Origin: CAWGAJ01 sp963820545
GTDB taxonomy: Bacteria; Planctomycetota; Planctomycetia; Pirellulales; Thermoguttaceae
DNA length: 64,000 bases
Assembly (NCBI GenBank): GCA_963820545.1
Contig: CAWGAJ010000002.1
Span: forward strand, 1-64,000
Reading direction: 5' to 3'
In this document: positions 1-9,398 of the stretch, one piece after another
How the letters are laid out: every line of letters starts with the position of its first letter
Position numbering within the stretch: position 1 is the stretch's first letter
Notes under the pieces: model-generated
Databases searched by the model: none
What the model was told of the DNA's origin: nothing
Seen by the model: only the letters and a program-made list of their open reading frames with translations
Position numbers and translations under genes: made by a program

Positions 1-79
1 GGTATTGTCTCACCGCTTGGCCCATCTCGGCACAGCGCGTGCTTTTAATAAAAAACAATCACTTATCAAGGAGACACCC

Positions 80-361
80 ATGAGCGAGCCAGCACGCGTT
101 GTCAATCCCGCCACCAATGATATTCCGCAAGAAATCCTCGATCTGGCTGATGCCATAAATCTATTGCCCGAGACATATCGGCAAAAAATCGAGCCCTTTA
201 TGTTCAGGGTTATCGAAAGCACCCGACGCCGACGCCGTATTCTTACGCTGGTTCAGGAGGCGCTCAGCCAATTACGGCTGGACATGAAATATCTGGCCTT
301 CGATTTGGAAGCCACCCGCCGGGAACGCGACGAGTATCGCCGGAAAACAGAGGATGCGTAA
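80..361 (+). CDS. small hypothetical protein (93 aa)
   Basis: I do not recognise a family. The protein is 93 residues, soluble and highly charged. A run of arginines sits near residues 49-53, followed by a region rich in Arg, Glu and Leu that should be helical and could form a short coiled coil (residues 45-93). The start is set by ATG at 80 with AAGGAG at 68-73; the frame is open upstream to base 5 but has no other good ribosome site. A strong hairpin terminator follows at 430-452, so it is probably transcribed separately from the kinase gene downstream. Base composition resembles its neighbours. Confidence 0.65.
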   Translation: MSEPARVVNPATNDIPQEILDLADAINLLPETYRQKIEPFMFRVIESTRRRRRILTLVQEALSQLRLDMKYLAFDLEATRRERDEYRRKTEDA

Positions 362-429
362 CCCCCCCCGATATATCCCTCATCAGCAGGGTTGTTGCCG
401 TTGTAGCCTGAACTTAGTATGAAGTTAGT

Positions 430-452
430 AACTCGCCTCAGGCGAGTTTTTA
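430..452 (+). terminator. intrinsic terminator after the small hypothetical gene
   Basis: A perfect 8-bp stem (AACTCGCC with GGCGAGTT) closes a three-base loop TCA and is followed by T residues. It sits about 70 bases after the stop at 361 and 45 bases before the kinase start, which suggests separate transcription units. Confidence 0.75.
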
Positions 453-497
453 GTCGGAATCCCCCTGTTTGTATTAAGTTCATCTGGAACCAGCGGT

Positions 498-2016
498 ATG
501 GCTTTTAAAAGCGCCGAAAAAGTCGCCCAACGCGCGATCGATCTGGGACTGCTGAGCCAACAGCAGTTACAAGATGTCTTGGCAGCTTTCGAAGGCCGTA
601 ACATCAGCGAGGAAGTCGCCGAAGAAGAGTTTTTGCAAACTCTTGTGCGCCGAGGAATTCTCACCAATTACCAGAAAGAACTACTGATAAAGGGCGGAAA
701 ATCAGGATTCTTCTTCGAGCGTTACAAAGTGTTGTATCTAGTGGGCACCGGCACCTTTTCCCGGGTATATCGGGCGGTGCATTGTGATACCCACGAGATC
801 CGGGCCTTGAAGGTGTTGCGCAACCGCTTTAGTGAAAGACCGGATCAATACAACCTGTTCGTCCGCGAAGGCCGCTTCGGCTGCACTTTACGCCACCCCA
901 ATATTGTCAGGATCGACGAGGTCGTCTCCCACGGCCGCACCCACTTTTTTGTGATGGAGTTCGTCGAGGGCCGAAACTTGCGCGATTTTGTCAAAATCCG
1001 CAAGAAACTCGATCCCCTCGAAGCCACTCGGCTGATGTTGGATATTACCGAAGGTCTGCGTTACGCCTTCGATCATGGATTGACGCATCGCGATATGAAG
1101 ATGAGCAACGTGCTGGTTACCAGCAGAGGGCAAGCCAAGCTCGTGGATTTCGGCCTGGCTTCCATGGATGAAACGCTCACCGAGGACGAACTGGACCGCC
1201 TGCCCAACGCCCGCACGATTGATTACGCCGCCTTGGAACGGGCCACCGGGGTGCGCAAGGACGACACCCGCAGCGATATCTATTTTCTCGGCTGCATTTA
1301 CTACAACATGCTCACCGGCGTGCCGCCGCTGCCCGAAACCCGCGACCGCATCCAACGCCTCAGTAAACAACGCTTTTTGGATGTCCTGCCCGTCCGAAAA
1401 ATAGATTCCAGCATTCCGCATTGCGTGGCCGCGGTGGTCAATAAAGCGATGATGCTCCATCCGATCCACCGCTACCAAACACCCGCCCTGATGCACAGCG
1501 ACCTGGAAATCGCTTATCGGCGACTCAACGAGATGGCGCATGTGGCCAGCGACAGGTCGTCGCCGGACGATACCCAGGTGGAAGGCGAAGATTCCTCGCC
1601 CTCGTTGTTGAGTTCCCCTCTCTTGGGCCGAACCGTGATGGTCGTCGAAGCGGACGGCCAAATGCAGGACCTCTTCCGCAAGGGTTTCAAAAAAGCCGGC
1701 GCGCGCGTGCTCCTGACCAGCGATCCCGGCCGCGCACTGATTCGCCTCCGCCAGGATTCCCGCATTGTCGACGGCTTGGTCGTTGACGCCGAACTTATCG
1801 GACAGCCCGCCTTGGAATTCTTCAATGAATTAACCGAAAGCCGCGACACCGCCGCGATTCCGCTCGTGCTCCTGCTGGGCGAGAATCAGAAAAAATGGCG
1901 CTTTGGCCAAAACCGCGGATCATCGCCGCGTTTTCATCATGCCGATTACCATGAAGCAACTCCGCGACTGCCTGGCCGAATTAATCAGCGCTAAAATCGA
2001 AAAGTCGGTCGATTGA
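498..2016 (+). CDS. Ser/Thr protein kinase with C-terminal receiver-like domain (one frameshift)
   Basis: Residues 1-70 form a helical N-terminal region, residues 76-340 a Hanks-type kinase and residues 379-500 a response-regulator-like domain. Visible kinase landmarks are a glycine loop (GTGTFSRV), catalytic Lys105 in ALK, HRDMKMSN at 197-204 and DFG at 217-219. The receiver part keeps the candidate phospho-acceptor Asp430 but begins VVEAD instead of the acidic pair, and Met replaces the usual Lys before Pro (FIMPIT), so phosphorylation there is doubtful. The reading frame as printed stops at 1994 with a nonsense tail. A one-base shift near 1890-1901 (A-run or the GCGC at 1898) restores a normal receiver end and a stop at 2014-2016. 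It probably signals in the cytosol; substrate unknown. Confidence 0.85.
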
Positions 2017-2078
2017 CGCTCTGGACGGCGGCTCTATAATGTTCTGGTTGATCAGCAACCAGAAAAAGGAGTAATCAC

Positions 2079-2405
2079 ATGCACAACGCCGTTGAAATTA
2101 AGGATGAGAATTTTGAAAGCGAGGTTCTCAAATCGCCTCTGCCCGTGTTGGTCGACTTTTGGGCCACCTGGTGCGGTCCCTGCCGGATGATCGCCCCGGT
2201 AGTCGAGGAATTGGCCGCCGAAAATGCCGACGCTGTCAAAGTATGCAAAATCAACATCGACGATAGCCCCAATACCGCGGCCGGTTATGGCGTCAGTAGC
2301 ATTCCCACCTTGATGATCTTCAAAAATGGCCAAATCGTTGACCGCTTCGTCGGCGTCCAACCGAAAAAACGCTTGCAGGAAGCGCTCGATCAAGCAAAAG
2401 ATTGA
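2079..2405 (+). CDS. trxA: thioredoxin
   Basis: This 108-residue protein is a standard single-domain thioredoxin that reduces protein disulfides in the cytosol. The active site WCGPC gives redox cysteines 32 and 35, the buried Asp lies in VDFWA, and the cis-proline is in SIPTLMIF. Length matches the family. ATG at 2079 follows an AAAAAGGAG ribosome site. It lies about 60 bases after the kinase gene on the same strand and may be cotranscribed with it. There is no signal peptide. Electrons would normally come from thioredoxin reductase, which is not in this window. Confidence 0.96.
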   Translation: MHNAVEIKDENFESEVLKSPLPVLVDFWATWCGPCRMIAPVVEELAAENADAVKVCKINIDDSPNTAAGYGVSSIPTLMIFKNGQIVDRFVGVQPKKRLQEALDQAKD

Positions 2406-2634
2406 AGTCGTCCGCTTGCTGTTTTTCTGATCTGTGCGGTTGTGCTAATTTCCTAGTTAGCGCATTTTACCAATCTTGACTATTCAAGATCACAAAACAT
2501 GGGAGGTAATATACACACTACTTTTAAAGTCAACTTGGACTGGTTTCATGCCGATTGAGTAGTTTGGGGGAATTTTATCGGCTGCGTGGACTTTATCGCG
2601 CAATTGCGAGTTCTTACCAAGGGGTATGACAATC

Positions 2635-3898
2635 ATGTCCAGTACCAAAGCCGAGAGCAGTCATTCTGTCATCCCTAAAAAGCTCGGCAGTACCAGCCAG
2701 GATACCCGTATCGATGCCGCACATTTCCGCAGTGGGCAGGATCCCCAGCCCGCTTCGCCATCTATTGCGGAATCAACGGAGCAAGAGTCCCCTTTCGCAG
2801 CCGATGAACTTTCCCAGCCAGAATTGGAATTGGAAAGCCGGCGCATTGAGCGCCAAGCCGCACAATTGGCCGAACATCTGCGCAACCGGCAAAAAGACCT
2901 CGACCATCGCGAGGCGCAATTAAATGCGGCGATTGCCCAATTGGAATCCGATCTCCGCAGTGCGCGCATGTGGCTCTTGGAACAGGAGGCCGCGCACGAC
3001 CAACAGCGGCAAAAAATAGACGCCCGGGAAAAGGAACTCCTGGAACGTTTGCGCCGCTTGGCAGCCACCGATGCGGCCCTAAAACGCCGCTTGGCATCCA
3101 ACGCCGAGGCGGATCATCCGTTGCAGCAATTTCAGAGCGAAAGCCGGGAACTTCTCCAGCAGGCCTCCGCGCTAAAGGAAGAACGTCGGCAATGGGAAAT
3201 CCAGCGGCAAAAGGAACTCGAAACAGCCGAAAATCGCCTTGCCCAGGCCCATGCCGAAATCCAAAAACTACACGAGCAATTAGCGGCCGGTTGCCGGCAA
3301 CTGCAAGCAGAAATCCACTCTCAGCGGCAACGGCTCGTTGCCCAGCAGCGTCAAGGCCTGGCCGAACTGGCAGAAAAACGCCAAGCCCTACAGCGCCTCG
3401 GTGGGCAGGTGGACCAGCGTCACGCAGCGCTGGTGCGGCCTCGCAACGAGTTGCAGCAAACGCACCGCCAGACGCTGGAAATTTGTCTGGCCACCGAGGA
3501 ACTTTGGGCCCAACTTTCCACTGCCGTCCCGCCGGCCGACTTGACCCGCTTTTTGGCCCAGATCCTGCGCCCGCCTGGCCGAGCAGTATCGGCTGGCCAA
3601 TACCCAGTTGCACGGGCAGCGAAAAGAACTGGAGACAGTCCGCGCTGAATTGGCCCAACAGCACGAAAAGCTACTCCAGCAGAAGCGGCAATACAAGCGC
3701 TGGATGGCGCGCAAACGGGAAGAGGCCGATCAACAAACCTCCCGGCTTTTCGCCCGGGAACAAGAACTCCGCCAACAGCGCACACGGTTCGACGAGCAAG
3801 CGCTCCAGTGGCAGAACGAGCGCATCAAGTATGAGCAAGAAATCCGCCGCCTGCGTCAACAACTGGCCGAACGAAGCGAAGAGCCCGCCCGCGCTTAA
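2635..3898 (+). CDS. long coiled-coil protein (one frameshift)
   Basis: The product is about 420 residues. After an Ser/Pro-rich leader of roughly 70 residues it is almost entirely Gln/Glu/Arg/Leu-rich heptad sequence and should form an extended coiled coil. The printed frame ends at 3648 with a Pro/Arg-rich tail that does not fit; a second frame from about 3573 to 3898 resumes the same coiled-coil composition. Dropping one C in the CCC at 3570-3572, next to GCGC at 3567, joins them as LRRLAEQYRLAN. The second ATG (2635) is preferred because AAGGGG at 2619-2624 is correctly spaced for it. No enzymatic motif is seen. A structural or chromosome-associated role is possible but is only a guess. 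Confidence 0.7.
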
Positions 3899-3922
3899 TA
3901 TCTTCTGTTGCGGAAAGTTACT

Positions 3923-3994
3923 GTAGGGTGGGTGCTTGCACCCACGCAGTCATTTTTCAGCGAGATATCGCTTGCGTGCAAGCACGCACCCTAC
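3923..3994 (+). repeat. palindromic interspersed repeat, GTAGGGTGGGTGC family
   Basis: A 72-bp element whose ends are inverted copies of GTAGGGTGsGTGCTTGCA. The internal part contains CGCAGTCATTTTTCAG. A near-identical copy in reverse orientation lies at 10974-11034; shorter relatives are at 11220-11241, 19810-19821 and 41731-41753. It lies between convergent genes and could act as a bidirectional terminator. Confidence 0.8.
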
Positions 3995-4000
3995 CACTAT

Positions 4001-5181
4001 CTACGATGAACTCTTCTCCGCCATGGCGAGTCGTTCGGCGATCGGCGGGTGTCCGTGGAAGAGAAACACCTCCAGCGCATGCGGATGGGGATCGTCTTTG
4101 TTGAGCCTGGCCAGCTTGCGAAAGGCTGAAATATAGGCCGCTTTATTGCTTGTCCGCTCTAAGGCATAGCGATCCGCTTGCCGTTCATAATATCGGCTGA
4201 TGAAGTTTTGCAACGGCTCCAAGACAAGGGCGAATATTGTGAGGATAAACATTAAAAGCGGCAACGTATAAACCGGCAAATGGCTGTAATCCAAGGCGAT
4301 TTGTTCCCGGGCCATCCAGGCGGCTAGCAGACGGTCGCAGAGGAAAAATCCCGCCGCGCTATAAAAAATGCCTGCCGCGATCATCTTCCAGATGTGATGG
4401 AACACGTGATGCCCGATTTCGTGGGCAAAGATGACTTCAATTTCCTCAGGCGAGTAATCCTTAAGCAGCGTATCGCCCAATAGCACGCGCCGGGTGCGCC
4501 CAGTCCGGCGAGCATGGCGTTGGCCTTGACGGTCTCTTGGCTTAATTCCAGGCGGTAGACGCCTGCGAGGGAAAGGCCCGTGCCTTGCGCCAAACAGTCC
4601 AAGCGATCGGTCAATTCCGGTACATCGAGTTTTTCCACCTTGTAGAACAGCGGCAGGATCAACACTGGCGCTAACTGCCCCAGCACCACGCTCACCAGGA
4701 AAAACGCTCCCGCCGCCGCCAACCACCAGATTGCTCCCGTGGTCCAGATCAGCCAATAAAGCCCCAGCATCAGGACCGCGCCCAGTGCCAGGGCCAGCAA
4801 ATTTCGCTTGGCATAACGCCACAGCCAGGCGGCAAACGTCTGCGTGCTCAGCTTGAATTGATGCTCTAAAATGTGCCCGGAGTAAAACGAAAGCGGAAAT
4901 GACACCACGATATGTCCCGCCGTGACCAGCAGAAACAATACGATCAAACGAATTGAAGCCCAGCGTTCTAACAGAGAAAAACCATTTAACCCTGCCTCGA
5001 CGGGCCGAGCCAACAACAGCGCGGCCACCGCCAAATAAACAATGTCAATGGCTTTGTCGGCCAGCGTACAAATCAAGCCCAAGCGGCCGTAAAGCTTGGC
5101 TTCGGCCAATTCCTCATCGGTCATCCCCACCGATTGCGAAAAGGGGACATCACTGATTTTTTCGACATTTTTGTCTGTCAT
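4001..5181 (-). CDS. M48-family (Ste24-like) membrane zinc protease (one frameshift)
   Basis: The product resembles CAAX-prenyl-type M48 proteases: an N-terminal half with several membrane segments, then the zinc motif HEIGHH, more membrane segments, and a third zinc ligand region ERQADRYALE, ending in GHPPIAERLA as is typical. It would cleave proteins at the cytoplasmic membrane. The gene is split: the N-terminal frame runs 5181 to about 4500 and the catalytic frame from about 4500 to 4001. A missing base in GCGC at 4496-4499 restores NAMLAGLGRTRRVLLGD. The first 19 residues include KISDVPFS encoded by a REP-like repeat at 5143-5157, so the original start may be the Met at 5124. It is convergent with the coiled-coil gene. 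Confidence 0.85.
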
Positions 5182-5231
5182 GGCATATCTTCAGCCTCTT
5201 TTCTCGCTCAATAAATATCAGTGATGTCCCC
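5143..5231. repeat. REPIN-like inverted pair of the GGGGACATCACTGAT core (pair 1)
   Basis: The 15-bp core GGGGACATCACTGAT lies at 5143-5157 and its reverse complement at 5217-5231, separated by about 60 bases; the outer flanks also match (TGCGAAAA). The left copy encodes residues of the protease N-terminus, and the right copy encodes the last residues and stop of the methyltransferase. The same core borders the transposase element at 5889-6624 and another pair at 7967-8134. Confidence 0.85.
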
Positions 5232-5896
5232 TTTTTCGCACGGTCCAGGTCCAGTGGCGGTCGCTGGTGGCGCGAACCGATTCCGCTGCCACTCCCAGGG
5301 GCATGACCAACCGGCGAACCTCTTCCACGCTGAGCGCCGCGCGGAGCGAATCCTCGTACATCCGCCGCTGTATTGGATTCGCGCCGACCGTATAGGTCCG
5401 CGTTACATGTTGAAGCATAGCCTCGTCGTCGGGGCGCATCAAATCGCGGAAGAAAATCAGTCCCCCGGGGGCCGTCACGCGCCAGGCCTCATTAATTACC
5501 ACACTGGGATCGGCAATGTGATGCACAATGCTGTTGGAAATCACCGTGTTAAATTGCCCGTCGCCGTAAGGCAGCCGTTTGCAATCGACCTTTTCCAGCC
5601 GGATGCACTCGGCCAGACTGGCCTTTTGCACATTGTGCCGGCCGACTGCGAGCATCTGCTCAGCCATGTCGACGGCCAGCACCCGGGCGTGGGGAACCTG
5701 GCGGCAAAGTTCGATCGGTATCAAGGCCGTGCCCGTGCCCAAATCGAGAATCTCGCCTGCCTCGGCCGCCAGGCCGGCCGCGCAGATCGGCCACGAACAC
5801 GCGATTCACCTCGTCGTGGTCCATGGAATTATAGTCCAGGGCCTCTTCGATGGTATCCATGGCTTCGGCTTCAAGAATTCGTTTTAAAGTGGACAT
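5218..5896 (-). CDS. class I SAM-dependent methyltransferase (one frameshift)
   Basis: The glycine-rich SAM-binding loop ILDLGTGTA, the acidic residue after beta-2 (AVDMAEQML) and the post-motif SNSIVHHIADP identify a Rossmann-fold methyltransferase of about 225 residues. The substrate is unknown. The N-terminal part (from ATG at 5896) and the SAM-binding part are in different frames. A one-base indel at GCGC 5780-5783 joins VNRVFVADL to AAGLAAEAGEILDLG. Both gene ends run into REP-like repeats: the start codon lies in the repeat next to the transposase gene, and the last residues KRGHH are encoded by the repeat at 5217. The natural C-terminus has therefore probably been altered by repeat insertion. 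Confidence 0.8.
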
Positions 5897-6624
5897 CACT
5901 GATTTTTTCAGGTCTTCCTTGGTCGGCCAGGGCCTCGCAGCGTGAAGTCGAGTCCCAAACGAGCAGCAGTCTCCCGCACCCATTCCTCTGGGCCTAAGGG
6001 TCGGCCTCGTTGCACGCATTCCCGCAGGCGCTCGAATTGCTCGTCCGGAATACTGCTATTGACCAATGCCGTCCAATTCCTTGGACGATCAACCGGCCAC
6101 GGGCATAAGGCGAGTCCCTGCGCGCCGTGCTTGCGTCTCCATAATCCGCTCCAGTGCCATTGCTCCGCGCTCTTTACCAGCCTTGCACGCAATGCATTGG
6201 CCTCGACATATCTGCACAAGGCCAGAAAGTACTCGTCTTCCGCCACGGGAAAACTTTTAAAGCGTCCCTGGTACAGATGTCCCCCGCCGCGGCTGTGATA
6301 GTGCTCGTGATGTCGCCGAACATGCGTCACTCCCAACCACCCCATAAACCGCCCCAATGCCTGATCCGTCCTGGGCCGGACCACCAGATGCCAGTGATTG
6401 GGCATCAAGCAGTACGTCAACATCTCCACCGGATATCGCTGGAGTCCTTCTTCCAGAACCCGCTCGAAGGCCTCATAGTCGCCCGACTTATGAAAAAGCC
6501 GCAGACGACCGTTCCCCCGATTGAGAACGTGATATATCAAACCGCCTTCGATTGCTCGCGCTGTTCTTGGCATGAAAATAATTTAGTTTACCGCTTCAAA
6601 TCCGTCAATATCAGTGATGTCCCC
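5889..6624. mobile_element. REP-associated transposase element with inverted repeat ends
   Basis: The region is bounded by inverted copies of the core GGGGACATCACTGAT (5889-5903, with one mismatch, and 6610-6624) and contains one gene, a Y1-type transposase. The two other repeat pairs nearby lack the gene and look like non-autonomous relatives. Confidence 0.75.
5908..6573 (-). CDS. REP-associated tyrosine transposase (Y1/IS200-like)
   Basis: The 221-residue protein opens MPRTARA and contains the HUH metal motif NHWHLVV and a later helix CRYVEANALRARLV that carries the likely catalytic tyrosine. This matches RAYT-type single-strand transposases, which process palindromic REP repeats. Its stop codon overlaps the left terminal repeat and its promoter would lie in the right one. 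GC content is similar to the host genes. The frame is intact, so it may be active. It is the only complete transposase in the window. Confidence 0.9.
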   Translation of the reverse strand: MPRTARAIEGGLIYHVLNRGNGRLRLFHKSGDYEAFERVLEEGLQRYPVEMLTYCLMPNHWHLVVRPRTDQALGRFMGWLGVTHVRRHHEHYHSRGGGHLYQGRFKSFPVAEDEYFLALCRYVEANALRARLVKSAEQWHWSGLWRRKHGAQGLALCPWPVDRPRNWTALVNSSIPDEQFERLRECVQRGRPLGPEEWVRETAARLGLDFTLRGPGRPRKT

Positions 6625-6783
6625 TTTTTGTTTTCCGCCGCGCCACAGTTTTCGAACGTTGTTTACAAATGAGTTTTGATGTAAAACATTTGGTCGCTAG
6701 AGCCGGCTGGTTGCTAGCACTGCAGCTGGTCAACTGCATTGCAATGTTATGCCTGATCTTCTTTTTCTTCGCCGCCGCCGTTT

Positions 6784-7869
6784 CTAAATTGTCATATTCA
6801 TGACTTCTCTAACTTCATCAAGAGTTTTTGACGCTGTAGCTCTTGCCTCTGCAATTCCATTTCTCAGCGTTTGTTTTATAAAGTCCATATTGGATTCAAG
6901 CTCAATTCTCTTTTTACGCATGGGCCTAAGGTATTCATTAAGACTTTCTGTAAGAATCTTCTTCAATTGACCGGAGCCACCATTTCCAACTTGCGCTGCA
7001 ACCGCTTCTGGTGATTGACCAGAAGATAACGAAATCAAAAGCAACAGATTTGATACCTCTGGCCTATTGATTGGATCGTAGGTAATGAACCTTTCTGTAT
7101 CTGTCTTTGCCTTTTTAATTAGGTTTGCGGTTTCATCCTCTGTTGCGCTAAGCATTATTGAATTATTTCTGCTCTTACTCATCTTTTGAGAGCCATCTAG
7201 TCCAAGAATAAGTGGAGATATGCTCAAGAGTGGCTGAGGTTCAGGAAAGACAGGCTTTTTCGCTGCAAATCTGTCATTAAACCTTCGAGCAATTACTCTT
7301 GTAAGTTCAAGATGTGGGAGTTGGTCCTTCCCAACCGGAACCACATTTCCTTTGCAGAATAGAATATCTGCGGCTTGGTGGACAGGATAGGTATACATTC
7401 CTGCATTGATTCTGTTTTGACTGGAGGCTTGAATTTCTTCTTTAACCGTTGGGTTTCTATCAAGCTCTGCATTGGTTACCAATGTCAAAAATGGCAAAAG
7501 CAATTGGTTTAGTTCTGGAACATGGCTATGAGGAAAAATGAATGTCTTTCCATTATTAGGATTTATTCCTGCTGACATATAGTCAATCGTAAGTTGTTTG
7601 ACGTTAGCAGAAATAGATTCAAAAGTATCTCTATCGGTTAGCACTTGATAATCGGCAATTACTATAAACGTTCTAACGCCCAGCTTATGAAGCCTTACTC
7701 GATTCTGAAGAGAGCCAAAAAGATGTCCAATGTGAAGCCTTCCTGTTGGGCGGTCACCGGTAAGAACGCAGTATTTGTGTGGATGAACAATTAGGTCTTC
7801 TTCAAGCTTTTTACTTCGCTGTAAAGTTGCCTCAAATGTTCCATAGTCGATTTTGTCAGAAATTGTCAT
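6784..7869 (-). CDS. trpS: tryptophanyl-tRNA synthetase
   Basis: Class I aminoacyl-tRNA synthetase of 361 residues that charges tRNA-Trp. The signature GDRPTGRLHIGH is near residues 38-49 and KMSKS lies about two-thirds along; the end MNMTI is normal. The gene is AT-rich, with many codons ending in A or T, unlike lysA and most other neighbours. It lies alone between two repeat copies (6610-6624 and 7967-7981). Both facts suggest acquisition from another lineage, perhaps as a second, antibiotic-tolerant synthetase. That last idea is inference; I cannot see whether another trpS exists elsewhere. Confidence 0.93.
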   Translation of the reverse strand: MTISDKIDYGTFEATLQRSKKLEEDLIVHPHKYCVLTGDRPTGRLHIGHLFGSLQNRVRLHKLGVRTFIVIADYQVLTDRDTFESISANVKQLTIDYMSAGINPNNGKTFIFPHSHVPELNQLLLPFLTLVTNAELDRNPTVKEEIQASSQNRINAGMYTYPVHQAADILFCKGNVVPVGKDQLPHLELTRVIARRFNDRFAAKKPVFPEPQPLLSISPLILGLDGSQKMSKSRNNSIMLSATEDETANLIKKAKTDTERFITYDPINRPEVSNLLLLISLSSGQSPEAVAAQVGNGGSGQLKKILTESLNEYLRPMRKKRIELESNMDFIKQTLRNGIAEARATASKTLDEVREVMNMTI

Positions 7870-7966
7870 CTATGTTTCCTCTTTACTTTGTTTATCCGGC
7901 GGCGGCATTTTTCCTGTCATAGCCAACCCATTGTAAGCAACTGGTTAAATCTCAGGGGAATAAAAA

Positions 7967-8134
7967 GGGGACATCACTGATTTATCTGCGTCTTCTGGGA
8001 TTAAACTGAGCGAGTAGTCTTAAGAACTTGATGTTATAGTGCATTTTGTGTTTATCGCATTCAATCGTGCGCAGTTCACGGCATGAACACAACCCGGCCA
8101 TTCCCATAGATAAATAAATATCAGTGATGTCCCC
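7967..8134. repeat. REPIN-like inverted pair (pair 3) between trpS and lysA
   Basis: The core GGGGACATCACTGAT at 7967-7981 and its reverse complement at 8120-8134 enclose about 138 bases without a gene. The right copy begins almost at the lysA stop codon (8139-8141), so it may fold into a hairpin in the lysA 3' end. Confidence 0.85.
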
Positions 8135-8138
8135 TTTT

Positions 8139-9398
8139 TTACAGTTCTTCCCGCACCAAATCTTCGAATGTCTGCCGGCGGCGGATCAGTCTGGCCTGGC
8201 TGTTTTCGATGAGCACTTCCGCGGCCAGCGGCTGGGAATTGTAATTCGAGCCCATCACAAACCCATAGGCCCCTGTGCAGGCGATCACCAACAGGTCGCC
8301 GACCTGGGCCGTTGGCAGCCGGCGCTTGCAAACATATCCGCCCTCCTCCTGTGTAAATATATCGCCCGATTCACAGAGCGGCCCGCCCACGATCACCTCC
8401 TGCTCCGCTCGGCTTGTGCTTTCATCGGCGGGAACAATCGACATGGGATGGTAGGAACCGTAAAGTACCGGCCGGGCAAGATTATTAAAACCGGCATCTA
8501 GCAGGTAGAACATATTGTCGTCTTGGTGCTTTACAGCGCGGATCTCCGTCACTAAAAAGCCGCTCTCGACCACCAGATAGCGTCCCGGCTCGATTTCCAG
8601 TCGCAGCTCATGGCCGAACTCTTTTTGCAGACTCTTGCGCATGGCATCGCAAAGCACGAAATAGGCGTCCAGATCCATATACGAATCCGTAGGCCGATAC
8701 ACGGTCGGCAGGCCGCCGCCTACATTCAGGTAGTTAAGCGACGGGCCGATTTCCATCGCCGCTTTTTCTATTGCCCCGCAGACTTGCGTCAGGTGCTCCA
8801 GATCGGTTCCCGAGCCGATGTGCATGTGCAGGCCGGTAATGGTCAGTCCATGGCGCTGAGCCTTTGCCAGGCAATCGGCGATTTGCGTGTACCAGATGCC
8901 GTGTTTCGATTGCTTGCCACCGGTATTAACCTTTTGGTTATGGCCATGCCCGAAGCCGGGATTGAGCCGCAAGGTAATACCCACGCCCGGCAAACGAGAA
9001 CCGTATTGATCGATCATGTCCGGCGAGCCGCAGTTGACATGAATTTTTTTCTGGACGCACAGTTCCAGGGCTTCGGCGCTGAAGATATCGGCGGTATAGA
9101 CGATGGGCGGCGGATCGCCTTCAGCACTATAGCCGGCGGCCAATGCCCGGCGCACTTCGCCGGCGCTGACCGCGTCCACCAGCGCCCCCTGCCGGCGTAT
9201 CAAATCTAAAATGGCCAGATTCGAACAGGCCTTTTGCGCGTAACGAACGCAATCAAAGGCGCGGAGATCGGCAATGCGCCGCAGAATCATCTCGGCGTCG
9301 TAGACGAACGTCGGCGTGCCGAAACGCCGGGCAATGTCCAAAATCCGCACGCCGGCAACGTGGCTCAGCAAAGCAGGATAGTCGGGTGGAGTGGGCAT
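8139..9398 (-). CDS. lysA: diaminopimelate decarboxylase
   Basis: Fold-type III PLP enzyme of 419 residues that makes L-lysine from meso-diaminopimelate, the last step of the DAP pathway. The PLP lysine is in RYAQKACSN, phosphate-binding glycines in HIGSG and NVGGGLP, and the C-terminal active-site motif is CESGD with the downstream substrate Tyr region TGAYGFVMGSNYN. Length is normal. ATG at 9398 has no strong Shine-Dalgarno. The gene stands alone between repeat-rich spacers, so it is probably monocistronic. Confidence 0.95.
   Translation of the reverse strand: MPTPPDYPALLSHVAGVRILDIARRFGTPTFVYDAEMILRRIADLRAFDCVRYAQKACSNLAILDLIRRQGALVDAVSAGEVRRALAAGYSAEGDPPPIVYTADIFSAEALELCVQKKIHVNCGSPDMIDQYGSRLPGVGITLRLNPGFGHGHNQKVNTGGKQSKHGIWYTQIADCLAKAQRHGLTITGLHMHIGSGTDLEHLTQVCGAIEKAAMEIGPSLNYLNVGGGLPTVYRPTDSYMDLDAYFVLCDAMRKSLQKEFGHELRLEIEPGRYLVVESGFLVTEIRAVKHQDDNMFYLLDAGFNNLARPVLYGSYHPMSIVPADESTSRAEQEVIVGGPLCESGDIFTQEEGGYVCKRRLPTAQVGDLLVIACTGAYGFVMGSNYNSQPLAAEVLIENSQARLIRRRQTFEDLVREEL

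Noticed and set aside
1890..1901. Programmed ribosomal frameshift at the A-run in the kinase gene
   Set aside because: Ten other genes in the window have similar breaks without such a run, all at GCGC, so a common artefact or mutation mechanism is simpler.
2762..3926. Long frames of about 300 codons on both strands over the coiled-coil gene
   Set aside because: They arise from the low-complexity Gln/Arg-rich sequence; only the frame with continuous heptad composition is coherent on both sides of the frameshift.
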